Shown in pieces: positions 8,710-18,334 of a stretch of 64,000 bases of DNA. The notes under the pieces were generated by a model that made no database searches, was not told the DNA's origin, and saw nothing but the letters and a program-made list of their open reading frames with translations. The stretch is from JAKFWI01 sp031398975 (GTDB taxonomy: Bacteria; Pseudomonadota; Alphaproteobacteria; Caulobacterales; Aquidulcibacteraceae), in contig JANNOI010000020.1 in assembly GCA_031398975.1 (NCBI GenBank), forward strand, positions 23,197 through 87,196. The letters run 5' to 3'. The position numbers were made by a program, and so were the translations under genes. How positions within the stretch are numbered: the stretch's first letter is position 1; every line of letters begins with the position of its first letter.

Positions 8710-9842
8710 AGGCTTAGCTCGGCGGCGATCCTGTCTGCGAGAAGGCGACCGCGCGGGGTGAGCGTCACGCGCGCGGGGTTGGCGTGCAGCAGGCCTTCGG
8801 CGGCGAAAGTCTGCAGGGCCCCTTCGTCCAGCGGGCCGCGCAGCGCCTCAATGCGCGCCCGGTCCAGCCCTTCGGCCAAGCGCAGGCCCATCAGCACCAT
8901 CTCCGCGCCATGGGTGGCGGGATCGTGGATCTCCGGCGCCGTCCAGCCAACGCCCCGCGCGCCCACCGCGCGCACATAATCGAGGGGCTTTCGCGCCGCC
9001 AGGGTCGCCACGCGCACCCCGTCCAGCGCGATGCGGCCATGGGCCCCGGGCCCTATGCCCAGCCATTCTCCGCCGCGCCAATAATTTAGGTTGTGCCGCG
9101 CTTGGGCAGGACCGCTGCGGGCATAATTGGAGATCTCATAGGCCGGCGCGCCGGCAGCGGCCGTCATGTCCTGAGTCAGTTCGTAAAACCGCACGGCGCT
9201 CTCTAAGTCTGGCTGCGCGAGCGCGCCGCGGGCCAAAGCGCGCGCGAACGCCGTGCCGGGTTCGATGGTCAGTTCGTACAAGGACAAATGCTCGCCTGGG
9301 AGCGCCAGCGCCTGCGCCAGTTCGAGCTCCCACGCGTTGAGACTTTGCCCGGCGCGGGCGTAGATGAGATCAAACGATACCCGCGCCCCCGTAGCGGCCG
9401 CGCGGTGGACCGCCGCGATCCCCGCATCCACACCATGGGTGCGGCCCAGGGATTTCAGGTCTGGGTCGCGCAGGGATTGCACCCCGATCGACAGCCGGTT
9501 GATCCCGGCCGCCACAAAGTCGGGAAAGCTTTCCCGCTCGTCGGGATTGGCCTCCAGCGTGATCTCCGCGTCGCCAGACAGCGCAAAGCCCTGCGCTACC
9601 GTCGCAATCAAGCGCCCGACCGCACCCGCGCCCATGCGCGAGGGGGTGCCCCCGCCGAAGAAGATCGTGTCGACGCGCCGGCGCCCCACTTTATCGGCAT
9701 GCGCTTTAATATCCGCGCACAGAGCGTCGAGCAGCGCTCCGCCCTCCTCCGCGCGCTCTTTGTAGATGTTGAAATCGCAATAGGGGCACAGCCGCGCGCA
9801 ATAGGGCCAGTGGATGTAGATCCCAAGCCCCGGCCCGCTCAT
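8706..9842 (-). CDS. hemW: Radical SAM haem chaperone HemW
   Basis: This 378-residue radical SAM protein has the CxxxCxxC iron-sulfur motif at C15, C19 and C22 within YIHWPYCARLCPYCDF. It resembles anaerobic coproporphyrinogen oxidase HemN, but family members with this short N-terminus next to rdgB are HemW, which binds and transfers haem. The GGGTPS and NPDE motifs are also present. It overlaps rdgB by ATGA and its end overlaps the convergent lipoprotein gene by four bases. A direct role in porphyrin synthesis is unlikely. Confidence 0.88.
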   Translation of the reverse strand: MSGPGLGIYIHWPYCARLCPYCDFNIYKERAEEGGALLDALCADIKAHADKVGRRRVDTIFFGGGTPSRMGAGAVGRLIATVAQGFALSGDAEITLEANPDERESFPDFVAAGINRLSIGVQSLRDPDLKSLGRTHGVDAGIAAVHRAAATGARVSFDLIYARAGQSLNAWELELAQALALPGEHLSLYELTIEPGTAFARALARGALAQPDLESAVRFYELTQDMTAAAGAPAYEISNYARSGPAQARHNLNYWRGGEWLGIGPGAHGRIALDGVRVATLAARKPLDYVRAVGARGVGWTAPEIHDPATHGAEMVLMGLRLAEGLDRARIEALRGPLDEGALQTFAAEGLLHANPARVTLTPRGRLLADRIAAELSL

Positions 9843-10438
9843 GTCAGCGCGGCGAGCAGCTTCTCGAAGGCGCGCGTGCGGTGGCTCAGCCTGATTTTGT
9901 CCGCGGGCGGAAGTTCGGCGAAGGTCGCTGCGCAGCCGTCGGGGACAAACATGGGGTCAAAGCCGAAACCGGCGTGGCCCCGCGGGGGCCAAACCAGGGT
10001 TCCGCGCACCTCGCCCTCGAACACCAAAGCCTCCTGCCCCGGCCGGGCCAGCGCCAAAACGCTGACGAACCGGGCGGAGCGATCGGTTGAGCCGCTGGCC
10101 TCGAGCGCCGCCTCGACCTTGCCCATCGCCAGGGCGAAATCGCGATCCGGCCCCGCCCACCGCGCCGTCAACACCCCCGGCGCGCCGCCTAGGGCGAACA
10201 CGTCGAGCCCGGAATCGTCGGCGAGCGCGGGCAGGCCCGACGCTTCCGCCGCCGCCACCGCTTTCAGCGCCGCATTCTCGGCGTAGGTCTCCCCCGTCTC
10301 TTCGGGCTCGGGCAGGCCGAGATCCCAGGCGCGCAGCACGTCGAACTTCAGCGGCGCAAGCAGCGCCGCGATCTCCCCCGCCTTGCCGCGATTGTGGCTG
10401 GCCAGCACCAGCTTCCCCTCCAGCCGCACCTTTTGCAT
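9839..10438 (-). CDS. rdgB: dITP/XTP pyrophosphatase RdgB
   Basis: This 199-residue enzyme hydrolyses non-canonical purine nucleoside triphosphates (dITP, XTP) to keep them out of DNA. Motifs are clear: LASHNRGKAGEI near the N-terminus, ETGETYAENAALKA, ALADDSGLDV and GFGFDPMFVP. I start at the ATG giving MQKVRLEGK, which fits the family length. The frame continues open upstream, but that part is antisense-like coding noise across rph. It lies two bases after rph and overlaps hemW by ATGA, so rph, rdgB and hemW form an operon. Confidence 0.92.
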   Translation of the reverse strand: MQKVRLEGKLVLASHNRGKAGEIAALLAPLKFDVLRAWDLGLPEPEETGETYAENAALKAVAAAEASGLPALADDSGLDVFALGGAPGVLTARWAGPDRDFALAMGKVEAALEASGSTDRSARFVSVLALARPGQEALVFEGEVRGTLVWPPRGHAGFGFDPMFVPDGCAATFAELPPADKIRLSHRTRAFEKLLAALT

Positions 10439-10440
10439 TC

Positions 10441-11166
10441 TCAGCCCACCGCCTCGCGCTGCTTGAGGAACAAGGCCTCCCCGCCGAGGCGCGCCAGGCG
10501 CATAAGCTCGGCGAATTCCGCATCCGAGAAGGGCCGCTGCTCGCCCGTGGCCTGGACCTCGATCAAGCGCCCGTCGCCGCACAGCACGAAATTGGCGTCC
10601 ACCTCGGCGTTGGAGTCCTCGGCATAATCGAGATCGAGCACCGGCGCGCCCTGATAGATCCCGCACGACACCGCCGCCACTTGGCCGATCACGGGGTTCT
10701 TCTTCAGCACGCCCTCCTCCTTCAGATAGGCCGCCGCCCGCGCCAGCGCGACCCAGGCGCCGGTGATCGCGGCGGTGCGCGTGCCGCCATCGGCCTGGAT
10801 CACGTCGCAATCGAGGGTGATCGTGCGCTCGCCCAGCGCGTGGAGGTCCACCGCCGAGCGCAGCGCCCGCCCGATCAGGCGCTGGATCTCCTGCGTGCGC
10901 CCCGATTGCTTGCCCTGGGCGGCCTCGCGCCGGCCGCGCGTATGGGTGGCGCGCGGGAGCATGCCGTACTCCCCGGTCACCCAGCCGCCGCGGCCCTTGC
11001 CCTTCAGCCAGCCCGGCACGCTGTCCTCGACGCTCGCCGTGCACAGCACCTTGGTATGGCCGAAATGCGCGAGGCACGATCCCTCCGCATAGCGCGACAC
11101 CGAAACCTCCAGGGCGATTTCGCGAAGCGCATCGGGCGCGCGGGCGGAGGGGCGCATGGGCGACAT
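10441..11166 (-). CDS. rph: Ribonuclease PH
   Basis: RNase PH is a phosphorolytic 3'-5' exoribonuclease that trims tRNA 3' ends. The 241-residue length is normal. The protein shows the family motifs RYAEGSCLAHFGHTKVLCTA, GWVTGEYGMLPRATH, and IQADGGTRTAAITGA with phosphate-binding residues. It is the first gene of the rph-rdgB-hemW set and is divergent from hrcA, with 116 bases between them. A second in-frame ATG three codons in is an equally good start. Confidence 0.94.
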   Translation of the reverse strand: MSPMRPSARAPDALREIALEVSVSRYAEGSCLAHFGHTKVLCTASVEDSVPGWLKGKGRGGWVTGEYGMLPRATHTRGRREAAQGKQSGRTQEIQRLIGRALRSAVDLHALGERTITLDCDVIQADGGTRTAAITGAWVALARAAAYLKEEGVLKKNPVIGQVAAVSCGIYQGAPVLDLDYAEDSNAEVDANFVLCGDGRLIEVQATGEQRPFSDAEFAELMRLARLGGEALFLKQREAVG

Positions 11167-11282
11167 CCATTAAAGCGGGAAAGATCGTGCGATAGCGCTT
11201 CGGGCCCCCGGCAAGCAAGCGCCGGCGCACGCCGCGTGCGCGCGCCATTGCGCCGGCGGGCGCGGGTGTTACCTAAGAGTGC

Positions 11283-12368
11283 GTGGTCGCTCCCCCCTCC
11301 CCGTCCCTGCTGGCCGCCCTTGACCAGCGTGCACGCGAGATCTTCCGGGAGATCGTCGAGGCCTATCTGCAGACCGGCGAGCCGATCGGCTCGCGCACGA
11401 TTTCCCGGCGCGGGGTGGCGCTCTCGCCCGCCTCGATCCGGAACACGATGGCCGATCTGGCCGCACTCGGCCTGCTCGACAGTCCCCACGCCATGGCCGG
11501 GCGGCGGCCCACGCAATCGGGCCTGCGCTTCTTCGTGGACAGCCTGCTCGAGCTCGGGGACCTGAACGACGAGGAGCGGCGCGACATCGACGCCCGTCTG
11601 CAGGCCAACGGCGCCAATCTCGACGAGACGCTGAAGCGGGCTTCGGAATTGCTGTCCGGGCTGGCCGGGGGCGCGGGGCTGGTGCTGACGCCGGCGCGCG
11701 AGGCGCCGGTCAAGCATGCCGAGCTGATGGCGATCGGCCCGGGCCAGGCGCTGGCGGTGCTCGTATTTGAGGACGGCGCGGTGGAGAACCGGGTGATGGA
11801 CACCCCGCCCGGCCTCACCCCCGCGGCGCTGCAAGAGGCCACAAATTACCTGAACGCCCGCTTCAAAGGCAAAACCCTGGCCGAGGCGCGCGCCGCCGTC
11901 GCGGACGCGATCGCGCAGGACCGCGCGGCGCTGAATGAGGCCGCCGCCACGCTCGTGCAGGGGGGGCTGGCGGAATGGTCCGGCGGGGAGGATCTTGCGG
12001 CGTCTCCGGGTCTTGCTGGGCGGGCGCTGATCGTGCGAGGCCGCGCCAATCTGCTGCAGGACCCCCAGACCGCCCAGGACCTCGAGCGCGTACGCCGCTT
12101 GTTCGACGATCTGGAAAAGGGCGAGGACGTGGCCCAGCTCCTTGACCTCGCGAGCCAGGCCGATTCCGTGCGCATCTTCATCGGCTCGGAAAGCCCGCTT
12201 TTTTCGCTTTCGGGTTCATCCCTGGTGGTGGCGCCTTATATGAACGCGCAGCGGAAGGTCGTGGGCGCGCTGGGCGTCATCGGCCCGACGCGGCTGAACT
12301 ATGCCCGGGTGATCCCGGTCGTGGACTACACCGCCCGCGTGATCGGCCGGATGCTGGACCGGGCGTAG
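11283..12368 (+). CDS. hrcA: Heat-inducible transcription repressor HrcA
   Basis: HrcA represses class I heat-shock operons by binding CIRCE elements, usually before groESL. The 361-residue protein has an N-terminal winged helix (REIFREIVEAYLQTGEPIGSRTIS, then SPASIRNTMADL) and the HrcA C-terminal ligand-like domain with NYARVIPVVDYTARVIGRML. The start is GTG. It is followed 27 bases later by grpE, a very conserved pair. I saw no CIRCE repeat upstream of hrcA or dnaK, so its target lies outside this window. Confidence 0.93.
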   Translation: MVAPPSPSLLAALDQRAREIFREIVEAYLQTGEPIGSRTISRRGVALSPASIRNTMADLAALGLLDSPHAMAGRRPTQSGLRFFVDSLLELGDLNDEERRDIDARLQANGANLDETLKRASELLSGLAGGAGLVLTPAREAPVKHAELMAIGPGQALAVLVFEDGAVENRVMDTPPGLTPAALQEATNYLNARFKGKTLAEARAAVADAIAQDRAALNEAAATLVQGGLAEWSGGEDLAASPGLAGRALIVRGRANLLQDPQTAQDLERVRRLFDDLEKGEDVAQLLDLASQADSVRIFIGSESPLFSLSGSSLVVAPYMNAQRKVVGALGVIGPTRLNYARVIPVVDYTARVIGRMLDRA

Positions 12369-12395
12369 ACAACGGACGAGGCCGAGAGGACAAGC

Positions 12396-13034
12396 ATGCC
12401 GATGGACGAGACCGAGGGCTCCGCGCCGGCGGAGGCCCCCCCGCACGAAATCCCCGCCGAGCAAGAAGGCGGCGACCGCCTCGCGGTGCTGGAGGCCGAG
12501 ACCGCCCGGCTGAAAGACGAATTGCTGCGCGCCTATGCCGAAACCGAGAACGTGCGCCGGCGCGGCGAACGCAACGCCCAGGAGGCCCGCGCCTACGCGA
12601 TCGACCGGTTCGCGCGCGATCTGCTGGCCACGGCCGACAATCTGGGACGCGCGCTCGAGGCTTTACCCGCGGACGCGCGCGCCACCGCGGACCCCGCCAT
12701 CCTCACCCTGATCGAAGGCGTCGCGATGACTGAGAAGGGCCTGATCGACGTGTTCGCCCGCCACAATCTGCGCCGCACCGGCGCCAAGGGCGAAGCCTTC
12801 GATTCCAACCGCCATCAGGTGGTCACGCAGATCCCCTCCGACGCGCCAGCCGGCGCGGTGGCGGAGGTGTTCCAGCCGGGCTACGTGCTCGGCGACCGTA
12901 CGCTGCGCCCCGCCATGGTCGCGGTGTCCGCCGGCGGGGGCCGGGCTAGCGCGACTGCCCCGGATCCGGGCTCGGGCCCGGCGCAGCCGGAGGAGCCTGC
13001 GCCGGGCGAGGCGAAGGTCGACATCACCGCCTAG
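12396..13034 (+). CDS. grpE: Nucleotide exchange factor GrpE
   Basis: GrpE releases ADP from DnaK. The 212-residue protein has an acidic N-terminus, a long helix (LEAETARLKDELLRAYAETENVRRR, about 28-52) and the C-terminal head motif FDSNRHQVVTQ with GYVLGDRTLRPAMVAVS. The C-terminal 35 residues are Ala/Pro/Gly-rich and not conserved. It follows hrcA. Its partners DnaK and DnaJ are encoded in the same window near 54-57 kb. Confidence 0.94.
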   Translation: MPMDETEGSAPAEAPPHEIPAEQEGGDRLAVLEAETARLKDELLRAYAETENVRRRGERNAQEARAYAIDRFARDLLATADNLGRALEALPADARATADPAILTLIEGVAMTEKGLIDVFARHNLRRTGAKGEAFDSNRHQVVTQIPSDAPAGAVAEVFQPGYVLGDRTLRPAMVAVSAGGGRASATAPDPGSGPAQPEEPAPGEAKVDITA

Positions 13035-13093
13035 GCGCAAGCGGACCGGCCGGTCTTGTTCTTCCCGCCATGATCGGGAAGAACAGCGGGATC

Positions 13094-15679
13094 ATGACCG
13101 CCCGATACAATCACCGCGACATCGAGCTGAAATGGGCCAAGGCCTGGGACGAGGCGGGCCTCTTCCGCGCGCACGCCCCGGCGGAGGGCGAGGCGCGGGC
13201 CAAGTATTACGTGCTGGAGATGTTCCCCTACCCGTCCGGGCGCATCCATGTGGGCCATTCCCGCAATTACACGATGGGCGACGTGGTGGCCCGCTTCAAG
13301 CGCGCGCAAGGCTACAACGTGCTCCACCCGATGGGCTGGGACGCGTTCGGCCTGCCGGCCGAAAATGCGGCCATCGAGCGCGGGGCCCACCCCGAAACCT
13401 GGACGCGCGCGAATATCACCACGATGAAGGCGCAGCTGCGCCTGCTCGGTCTGTCGCTCGACTGGGACCGCGAGATCGCCACCTGCGACCCCGCCTATTA
13501 CAAGCACCAACAGGCCATTTTCCTCGCCTTCTGGCGCAAGGGCCTGGCGTATCGCCGCTCCGCCAAAGTCAATTGGGACCCGGTCGACAATACGGTGCTG
13601 GCCAACGAGCAGGTGGTGGACGGCAGGGGCTGGCGCTCGGGCGCGGTGGTGGAGACGCGGGAGCTCGAGCAATGGTTCTTCCGCGTTACGGCGTATACGG
13701 ACGATCTGCTCGATGCTCTGGCGACGCTTTCGCGCTGGCCCGACAAGGTCGCCGCGATGCAGACCAATTGGATCGCGCGCAGCGCAGGCGCGCGGCTGCG
13801 CTTTGCGCTCGCGGGCGCGCCCGGCGGCGCGATCGAGGTGTTCACCACCCGCCCGGACACGCTGTTCGGGGCGAGCTTCATCGCGCTGGCGCCCGATCAT
13901 CCGCTCACGAAGCAGATCGCGGGCGTACGCCCGGACGTGGCGGCGTTCGCGGCCGAGTGCGCGAGCCTCGGCACCTCCGAGGAGGCGATCGAGAAGGCGG
14001 AGAAGAAAGGCGTGGACCTCGGGCTGCGGGCGGTCCACCCGTTCGAGCCTCATGCCACGCTGCCCGTGTGGGCGGCGAACTTCGTTCTTTCCGGGTACGG
14101 AACAGGCGCGCTGTTCGGCTGCCCCGCGCACGACCAGCGCGACCTTGAGTTCGCGCGCCGCTATGGCTTGCCGGTGAAGCCCGTCGTCCTGCCCCCGGGT
14201 GCGGACGCGGCGACGTTCGCGATCGGGAAGGAGGCCTATACCGGCGCGGGAACGGCCTATCGCTCGGGCTTCCTTGATGCTCTGCCTACGGAGGAAGCGC
14301 GAGGCGCCGCGATCGCCGCGCTGGAGCGGCTGGGCGCGGGCGAAGGCGTGGTGCAGTATCGGCTGCGCGATTGGGGCGTGTCGCGCCAGCGTTACTGGGG
14401 CTGCCCGATCCCGGTGATCCATTGCACGGCCTGCGGGCCGACGCCCGTGCCCGAGGATCAACTGCCTGTGCTGCTGCCCCAGGATGTGCGCTTCGATGCG
14501 CCGGGCAATCCCCTGGCCCGCCACCCGACCTGGAAGCATGTCCCCTGCCCCCGATGCGGCGCCCCCGCCGAGCGCGAGACCGACACGCTCGACACCTTCG
14601 TGGACAGTTCCTGGTATTTCGCGCGCTTCACCGATCCTCAGAACACGGAGCGTCCGTTCGACCCGGCAGCCGCCCGCTATTGGCTGCCGGTGGATCAATA
14701 TGTCGGGGGCGTGGAGCACGCGGTGCTGCACCTGCTCTATGCGCGCTTCTTCGCGCGCGCGCTGCGCGATTGTGGCCTCCTGGACCTGCCCGGCGGGGAG
14801 CCGTTCGGGGGCCTCTTCACCCAAGGCATGGTCACGCACGAGACCTATCGCTCCGTAGACGGACAATGGCTCGCGCCGGAGGAGGTGGCCCTCCAGGACG
14901 GCGCGGCCATCGAGATCAAGACCGGCGCGCCCGCTGCGAGCGGCCCGCTCGAGAAGATGTCGAAGTCGAAGAAGAACGTGATCGATCTCGACGCGTTCAT
15001 CGCCGCGTTCGGCGCCGACGTGGCGCGCTGGTTCGTGCTCTCCGACAGCCCGCCCGAGCGCGACGTGGAATGGACCGCCGCCGGCGCCGAAGGCGCAGCG
15101 CGCTTCGTGCAGCGGGTCTGGGCCGCCATCGAGGGCCATGGGCGCCCAGCCCCGGGCCCCGGGGCCGCCCCTCCCCCCGGCGCCGACCAAGGCGAGGCGC
15201 TCGCCCTGCGCCAGGCCGCCCATCGCGCGGTCGCCGGCGTCACCGAGGACATTGAGGGCTTCCGCTTCAATCGCGCCGTGGCGCGCTGCTACGAGCTCCT
15301 GAACGCGCTCACCCGCGCCAAGGGCGAAGACGAGGCGATCGTGTTCGCGCGCGGGGAGGCGCTGCGCCTGCTTGTGCAAATCCTCGCCCCGTTTCTGCCC
15401 CACCTCGCGGAGGAGGGCTGGGAGGCGCTGGGCTTCGCCCCGTTCCTCGCCGCCGCGCCCTGGCCACAGGCCGATCCCGCCCTCGTAGAGGCCGCCGCGC
15501 TTACCCTGCCCGTCCAAATCAACGGCAAACGCCGGGCCGAGATCGAGGCCCCGAAGGGCGCGGACGAGGCTCTCGTGCGGGCGCTGGCGCTGGCGAAGGC
15601 GGAGCCGCTGCTGGGGGGCCTCACGGTACGCAAGGTGGTTGTGGTGACCGACCGGATCGTGAATATCGTCGCCGGCTGA
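13094..15679 (+). CDS. leuS: Leucyl-tRNA synthetase
   Basis: Class I synthetase that charges tRNA-Leu. From the ATG giving MTARYNHRD the protein has 861 residues, normal for the bacterial form. The HIGH-type motif is HVGH at 52-55 and the KMSKS motif is at 621-625. An editing (CP1) domain lies between, with TTRPDTLFGA. Another ATG 24 bases upstream (13070) is possible but adds residues outside the family N-terminus. lptE and holA follow, an order common in alphaproteobacteria. Confidence 0.95.
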   Translation: MTARYNHRDIELKWAKAWDEAGLFRAHAPAEGEARAKYYVLEMFPYPSGRIHVGHSRNYTMGDVVARFKRAQGYNVLHPMGWDAFGLPAENAAIERGAHPETWTRANITTMKAQLRLLGLSLDWDREIATCDPAYYKHQQAIFLAFWRKGLAYRRSAKVNWDPVDNTVLANEQVVDGRGWRSGAVVETRELEQWFFRVTAYTDDLLDALATLSRWPDKVAAMQTNWIARSAGARLRFALAGAPGGAIEVFTTRPDTLFGASFIALAPDHPLTKQIAGVRPDVAAFAAECASLGTSEEAIEKAEKKGVDLGLRAVHPFEPHATLPVWAANFVLSGYGTGALFGCPAHDQRDLEFARRYGLPVKPVVLPPGADAATFAIGKEAYTGAGTAYRSGFLDALPTEEARGAAIAALERLGAGEGVVQYRLRDWGVSRQRYWGCPIPVIHCTACGPTPVPEDQLPVLLPQDVRFDAPGNPLARHPTWKHVPCPRCGAPAERETDTLDTFVDSSWYFARFTDPQNTERPFDPAAARYWLPVDQYVGGVEHAVLHLLYARFFARALRDCGLLDLPGGEPFGGLFTQGMVTHETYRSVDGQWLAPEEVALQDGAAIEIKTGAPAASGPLEKMSKSKKNVIDLDAFIAAFGADVARWFVLSDSPPERDVEWTAAGAEGAARFVQRVWAAIEGHGRPAPGPGAAPPPGADQGEALALRQAAHRAVAGVTEDIEGFRFNRAVARCYELLNALTRAKGEDEAIVFARGEALRLLVQILAPFLPHLAEEGWEALGFAPFLAAAPWPQADPALVEAAALTLPVQINGKRRAEIEAPKGADEALVRALALAKAEPLLGGLTVRKVVVVTDRIVNIVAG

Positions 15680-15717
15680 CGTCCAGACAGGACGCCCGAT
15701 CTTCAGGCAGGATCCCC

Positions 15718-16275
15718 ATGCGCTTCGCCCCGCCGCTTCTGACAGCAGCCCTCGCGCTCGCCTTGCCGCTCGGCGCGTGCGGCTTCCGTCCGCTCTATGC
15801 GCCCACACCTACGGGCGGCCCGGCGATCGGCTCGGTGATCGTGGACGAGGCGCCGGGCAAGGCCGGCCACGCGCTGAAGATGGAGCTTGACCGGCTGTTT
15901 GACGTGGAGCGCGGCGCGGGCGCGGCCCAGCGCCTGTCGCTGACGGTGAACGAAAGCGTCGCGGGCCTCGGGTTCCGGGTGGACGAATCCGCCTCCCGCT
16001 CGGACCTGACGCTCAACGCCTCCTACGTGCTTTACGATCCCGCCGGCAATGTGCTGCTGCGCGGGACCGCCTCCTCCGTCGCCAGCTACAACATCCCGAG
16101 TTCCGCCTATGGCGAGTACGCCGCCCAGCAGGACGCGCGCGAGCGCGCGGCGGAATTGCTGGCAGAGCGGATCCGCGTGGAGCTGGCGCTGCAGCTCTCC
16201 GATCCCAAGGTCCGCGCCGGCGCCGCCGCGCCCGCCCCCGCCGCGCCCACCTTGGCGACCCCCGGCCCTTCGTGA
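15718..16275 (+). CDS. lptE: LPS-assembly lipoprotein LptE
   Basis: LptE is the outer-membrane lipoprotein that plugs the LptD translocon and helps deliver lipopolysaccharide. The 185-residue protein has a lipoprotein signal with LGAC (Cys about 21), followed by GFRPLYAP, the hallmark start of the alphaproteobacterial LptE family. The C-terminus is Ala/Pro-rich. Its stop overlaps the holA GTG start as GTGA, and the leuS-lptE-holA order is conserved, which supports the call. Confidence 0.88.
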   Translation: MRFAPPLLTAALALALPLGACGFRPLYAPTPTGGPAIGSVIVDEAPGKAGHALKMELDRLFDVERGAGAAQRLSLTVNESVAGLGFRVDESASRSDLTLNASYVLYDPAGNVLLRGTASSVASYNIPSSAYGEYAAQQDARERAAELLAERIRVELALQLSDPKVRAGAAAPAPAAPTLATPGPS

Positions 16276-17300
16276 AACTGACGGGCGCCGGCGCGAAGGC
16301 CTTTCTCGCGGCGCCGGACCGCACCGCGCGCGCCGCGCTCCTGTTCGGCCCCAATCGCGCTTTGGTCAGCGAGAGCGTGGAGGCGGTGGCGGCCGCGCTG
16401 CTGGGCCCCGCGCCCGACCCGTTCGCCCTGACCCGCCTGCAGGAGGACGAAGTCCGCCGGGACAAGGCGCTGCTGCGCGACGCGCTGGCGGCGCAATCCC
16501 TGCTGGGCGGGGCGCGGCTGGTGCGGCTGCGGGCGGAGGGGGACGGCGCGGCCGACGCCCTCCTCGACGGGCTCGCGCTGCTGGAGAGCGGCGCGCCCGC
16601 GGCCGCGTTCCTGCTGGTGGAGGGCGGGGACCTGCCGGCCCGCTCCAAGCTCCGCGCCGGGTTCGAGAACGCCGCCAGGGCCGCCGCTATCGCCTTCTAT
16701 GACGAAGACCAGAGCGCCATCTTTGCGTTCGCCGCGAGCCAACTCACGGCGAACGGGGTGGCGCTGACGCCGGAGGCGCGCAGGATGCTGGAGCAGGCCC
16801 TGCCGCTCGACCGCGGCCTCGTCCGCGGCGAGACGGACAAGCTCACGCTGTACGCCCACGCCTTGGGGCGCGCGCTGGAGGCGGGCGAGGTCGCCGCACT
16901 TCTTGCCGTCGAGGCCGACGCCGCGCTCGAGGACGCCACGCGCCTCGCCGCCGGCGGCGAGGCGGGGCCGGCCGTGGAGGCGCTGGAGCGGGCGGGCGTG
17001 GGGGGCGTCCAGGCGCTGCGCGCGCTGGAGCGGAGGCTGCTGCGCCTGATGGAGGCGCGCGTGCAGGTGGACGAGGGCGCAAGCCCCGCCGACGCGGGCG
17101 CCCGCCTGAAGCCGCCGGTATTCTGGAAGGAGCGCGAGAGCTTCGCGGCCCAGCTCAGGCTTTGGAGCCATGCGCGCCTCACGGCGGCGCTCGACGTCCT
17201 GTGGCGGGCCCAGCTGCGCGCCATGACCGCCAACGCCCCCCAGGACCTGATCGCCGCCGAAGCCTTCCGGGTGACGGCCGGGCTGCCGATGCGGCGCTAA
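16272..17300 (+). CDS. holA: DNA polymerase III delta subunit
   Basis: HolA is the clamp-loader subunit that opens the beta sliding clamp. The 342-residue protein shows the family pattern: an N-terminal AAA-like region (LLFGPNRALVSESV), DALAAQSLLGGARLVRL, and a C-terminal helical collar ending AAEAFRVTAGLPMRR. The GTG start overlaps the end of lptE by four bases. It converges with parB, leaving only 24 bases between the stops. Confidence 0.88.
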   Translation: MKLTGAGAKAFLAAPDRTARAALLFGPNRALVSESVEAVAAALLGPAPDPFALTRLQEDEVRRDKALLRDALAAQSLLGGARLVRLRAEGDGAADALLDGLALLESGAPAAAFLLVEGGDLPARSKLRAGFENAARAAAIAFYDEDQSAIFAFAASQLTANGVALTPEARRMLEQALPLDRGLVRGETDKLTLYAHALGRALEAGEVAALLAVEADAALEDATRLAAGGEAGPAVEALERAGVGGVQALRALERRLLRLMEARVQVDEGASPADAGARLKPPVFWKERESFAAQLRLWSHARLTAALDVLWRAQLRAMTANAPQDLIAAEAFRVTAGLPMRR

Positions 17301-17324
17301 AGATGCGGCGCTGAAGGCGCGGCG

Positions 17325-18323
17325 CTACCCGATCTGCGCCGTCAGGCGCCGGACGATGTCGTCGAGCTGCTCGAGCTTTTTGTAGGCCACCCGGATTTCG
17401 CCCCCCGCCTCGCCCTTGTGGGCGATGGTGGCGGAGAGGCCGAGCGCTGCCGAGACCCGCTCCTCCAGGGCCCGCGTGTCGGCGTCCTTCTCCATGGCGG
17501 GCCGGGCGGGATGGTCGCGCTTGTCCTTGGCCTGGGCGACGAGCTTTTCGATGTCGCGCACGTTCAGCGCCTGGGCGACCGCTTGGCGTGCGAGCTGGAT
17601 CGGATCGGGCGCGTTGAGCACCGCCCGCGCATGTCCCGCCGAAAGCCGCCCCTCGCGCACCATGGCCTGGATCTCCTCCGGCAGGTTCAGCAGGCGCAGC
17701 ATATTGGCGATGTGGGGCCGCGATTTGCCGACCACGTCGGCGATGTCCTGCTGGGTGCGGCCGAACCGCTCGATCAGCGCCTGGTAGCCCATGGCTTCTT
17801 CGAGCGGGTTCAGATCTGCGCGCTGGACGTTCTCGATGATGCCAATCTCGAGGATTTCGACCTCGTCCAGATCGCGCACCACGGCGGGGATGGCGTGTAG
17901 CTCGGCCTGCTGGGCGGCGCGCCAGCGGCGCTCGCCGGCCACGATCTCGTAGCGCCCAGGCTGGCCGCGCAGCGGACGCACCAGGATAGGCTGCAGCACC
18001 CCGTGGGAGCGGATCGAGTCCGCGAGCTCGCGCAGGTCTTCTTCGTTGAAGGTGCGCCGCGGCTGGCTGGGGTTGCGCTGGATGTGCTCGATCGGGATGC
18101 GCAGCTGCCCGCCCGGCTCGGCGGCCGCAGGCGCAGGCGAGAGCGAGGGCGGAGCCTCGGAGGGCGTCGCCACAGCCAAGGGCGGGGGCGCAGGGACGGG
18201 CGAGAACGGAGGCTGGGGGGGCGGCGGCGGGGCCGGCGGGCGGCCCAGATCGGGGGCGAAATTCTCTCCCAGCAGCGCCGACAGGCCACGGCCTAATCCA
18301 CGCGGGCGCGCCGCATCCGACAT
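17325..18323 (-). CDS. parB: Chromosome partitioning protein ParB
   Basis: ParB binds parS, spreads as a CTP-dependent clamp and works with ParA to segregate the origin. The 332-residue protein has the conserved N-terminal GLGRGLSALLG (9-19), a Pro-rich linker to about residue 70, the N-terminal ParB domain with the CTP-binding motif GERRWRAAQ, a helix-turn-helix around TQQDIADVVGKSRPHIANMLRL, and a C-terminal dimerisation region. parA lies directly upstream. Two parS-like sites occur nearby (in rsmG and in the mnmG-mnmE gap). Confidence 0.95.
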   Translation of the reverse strand: MSDAARPRGLGRGLSALLGENFAPDLGRPPAPPPPPQPPFSPVPAPPPLAVATPSEAPPSLSPAPAAAEPGGQLRIPIEHIQRNPSQPRRTFNEEDLRELADSIRSHGVLQPILVRPLRGQPGRYEIVAGERRWRAAQQAELHAIPAVVRDLDEVEILEIGIIENVQRADLNPLEEAMGYQALIERFGRTQQDIADVVGKSRPHIANMLRLLNLPEEIQAMVREGRLSAGHARAVLNAPDPIQLARQAVAQALNVRDIEKLVAQAKDKRDHPARPAMEKDADTRALEERVSAALGLSATIAHKGEAGGEIRVAYKKLEQLDDIVRRLTAQIG

Positions 18324-18334
18324 CGCGATCTCCC

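Noticed and set aside
13031..15808. A 925-codon open frame opposite leuS
   Set aside because: Same reason: antisense shadow of a secure gene, with no motif.
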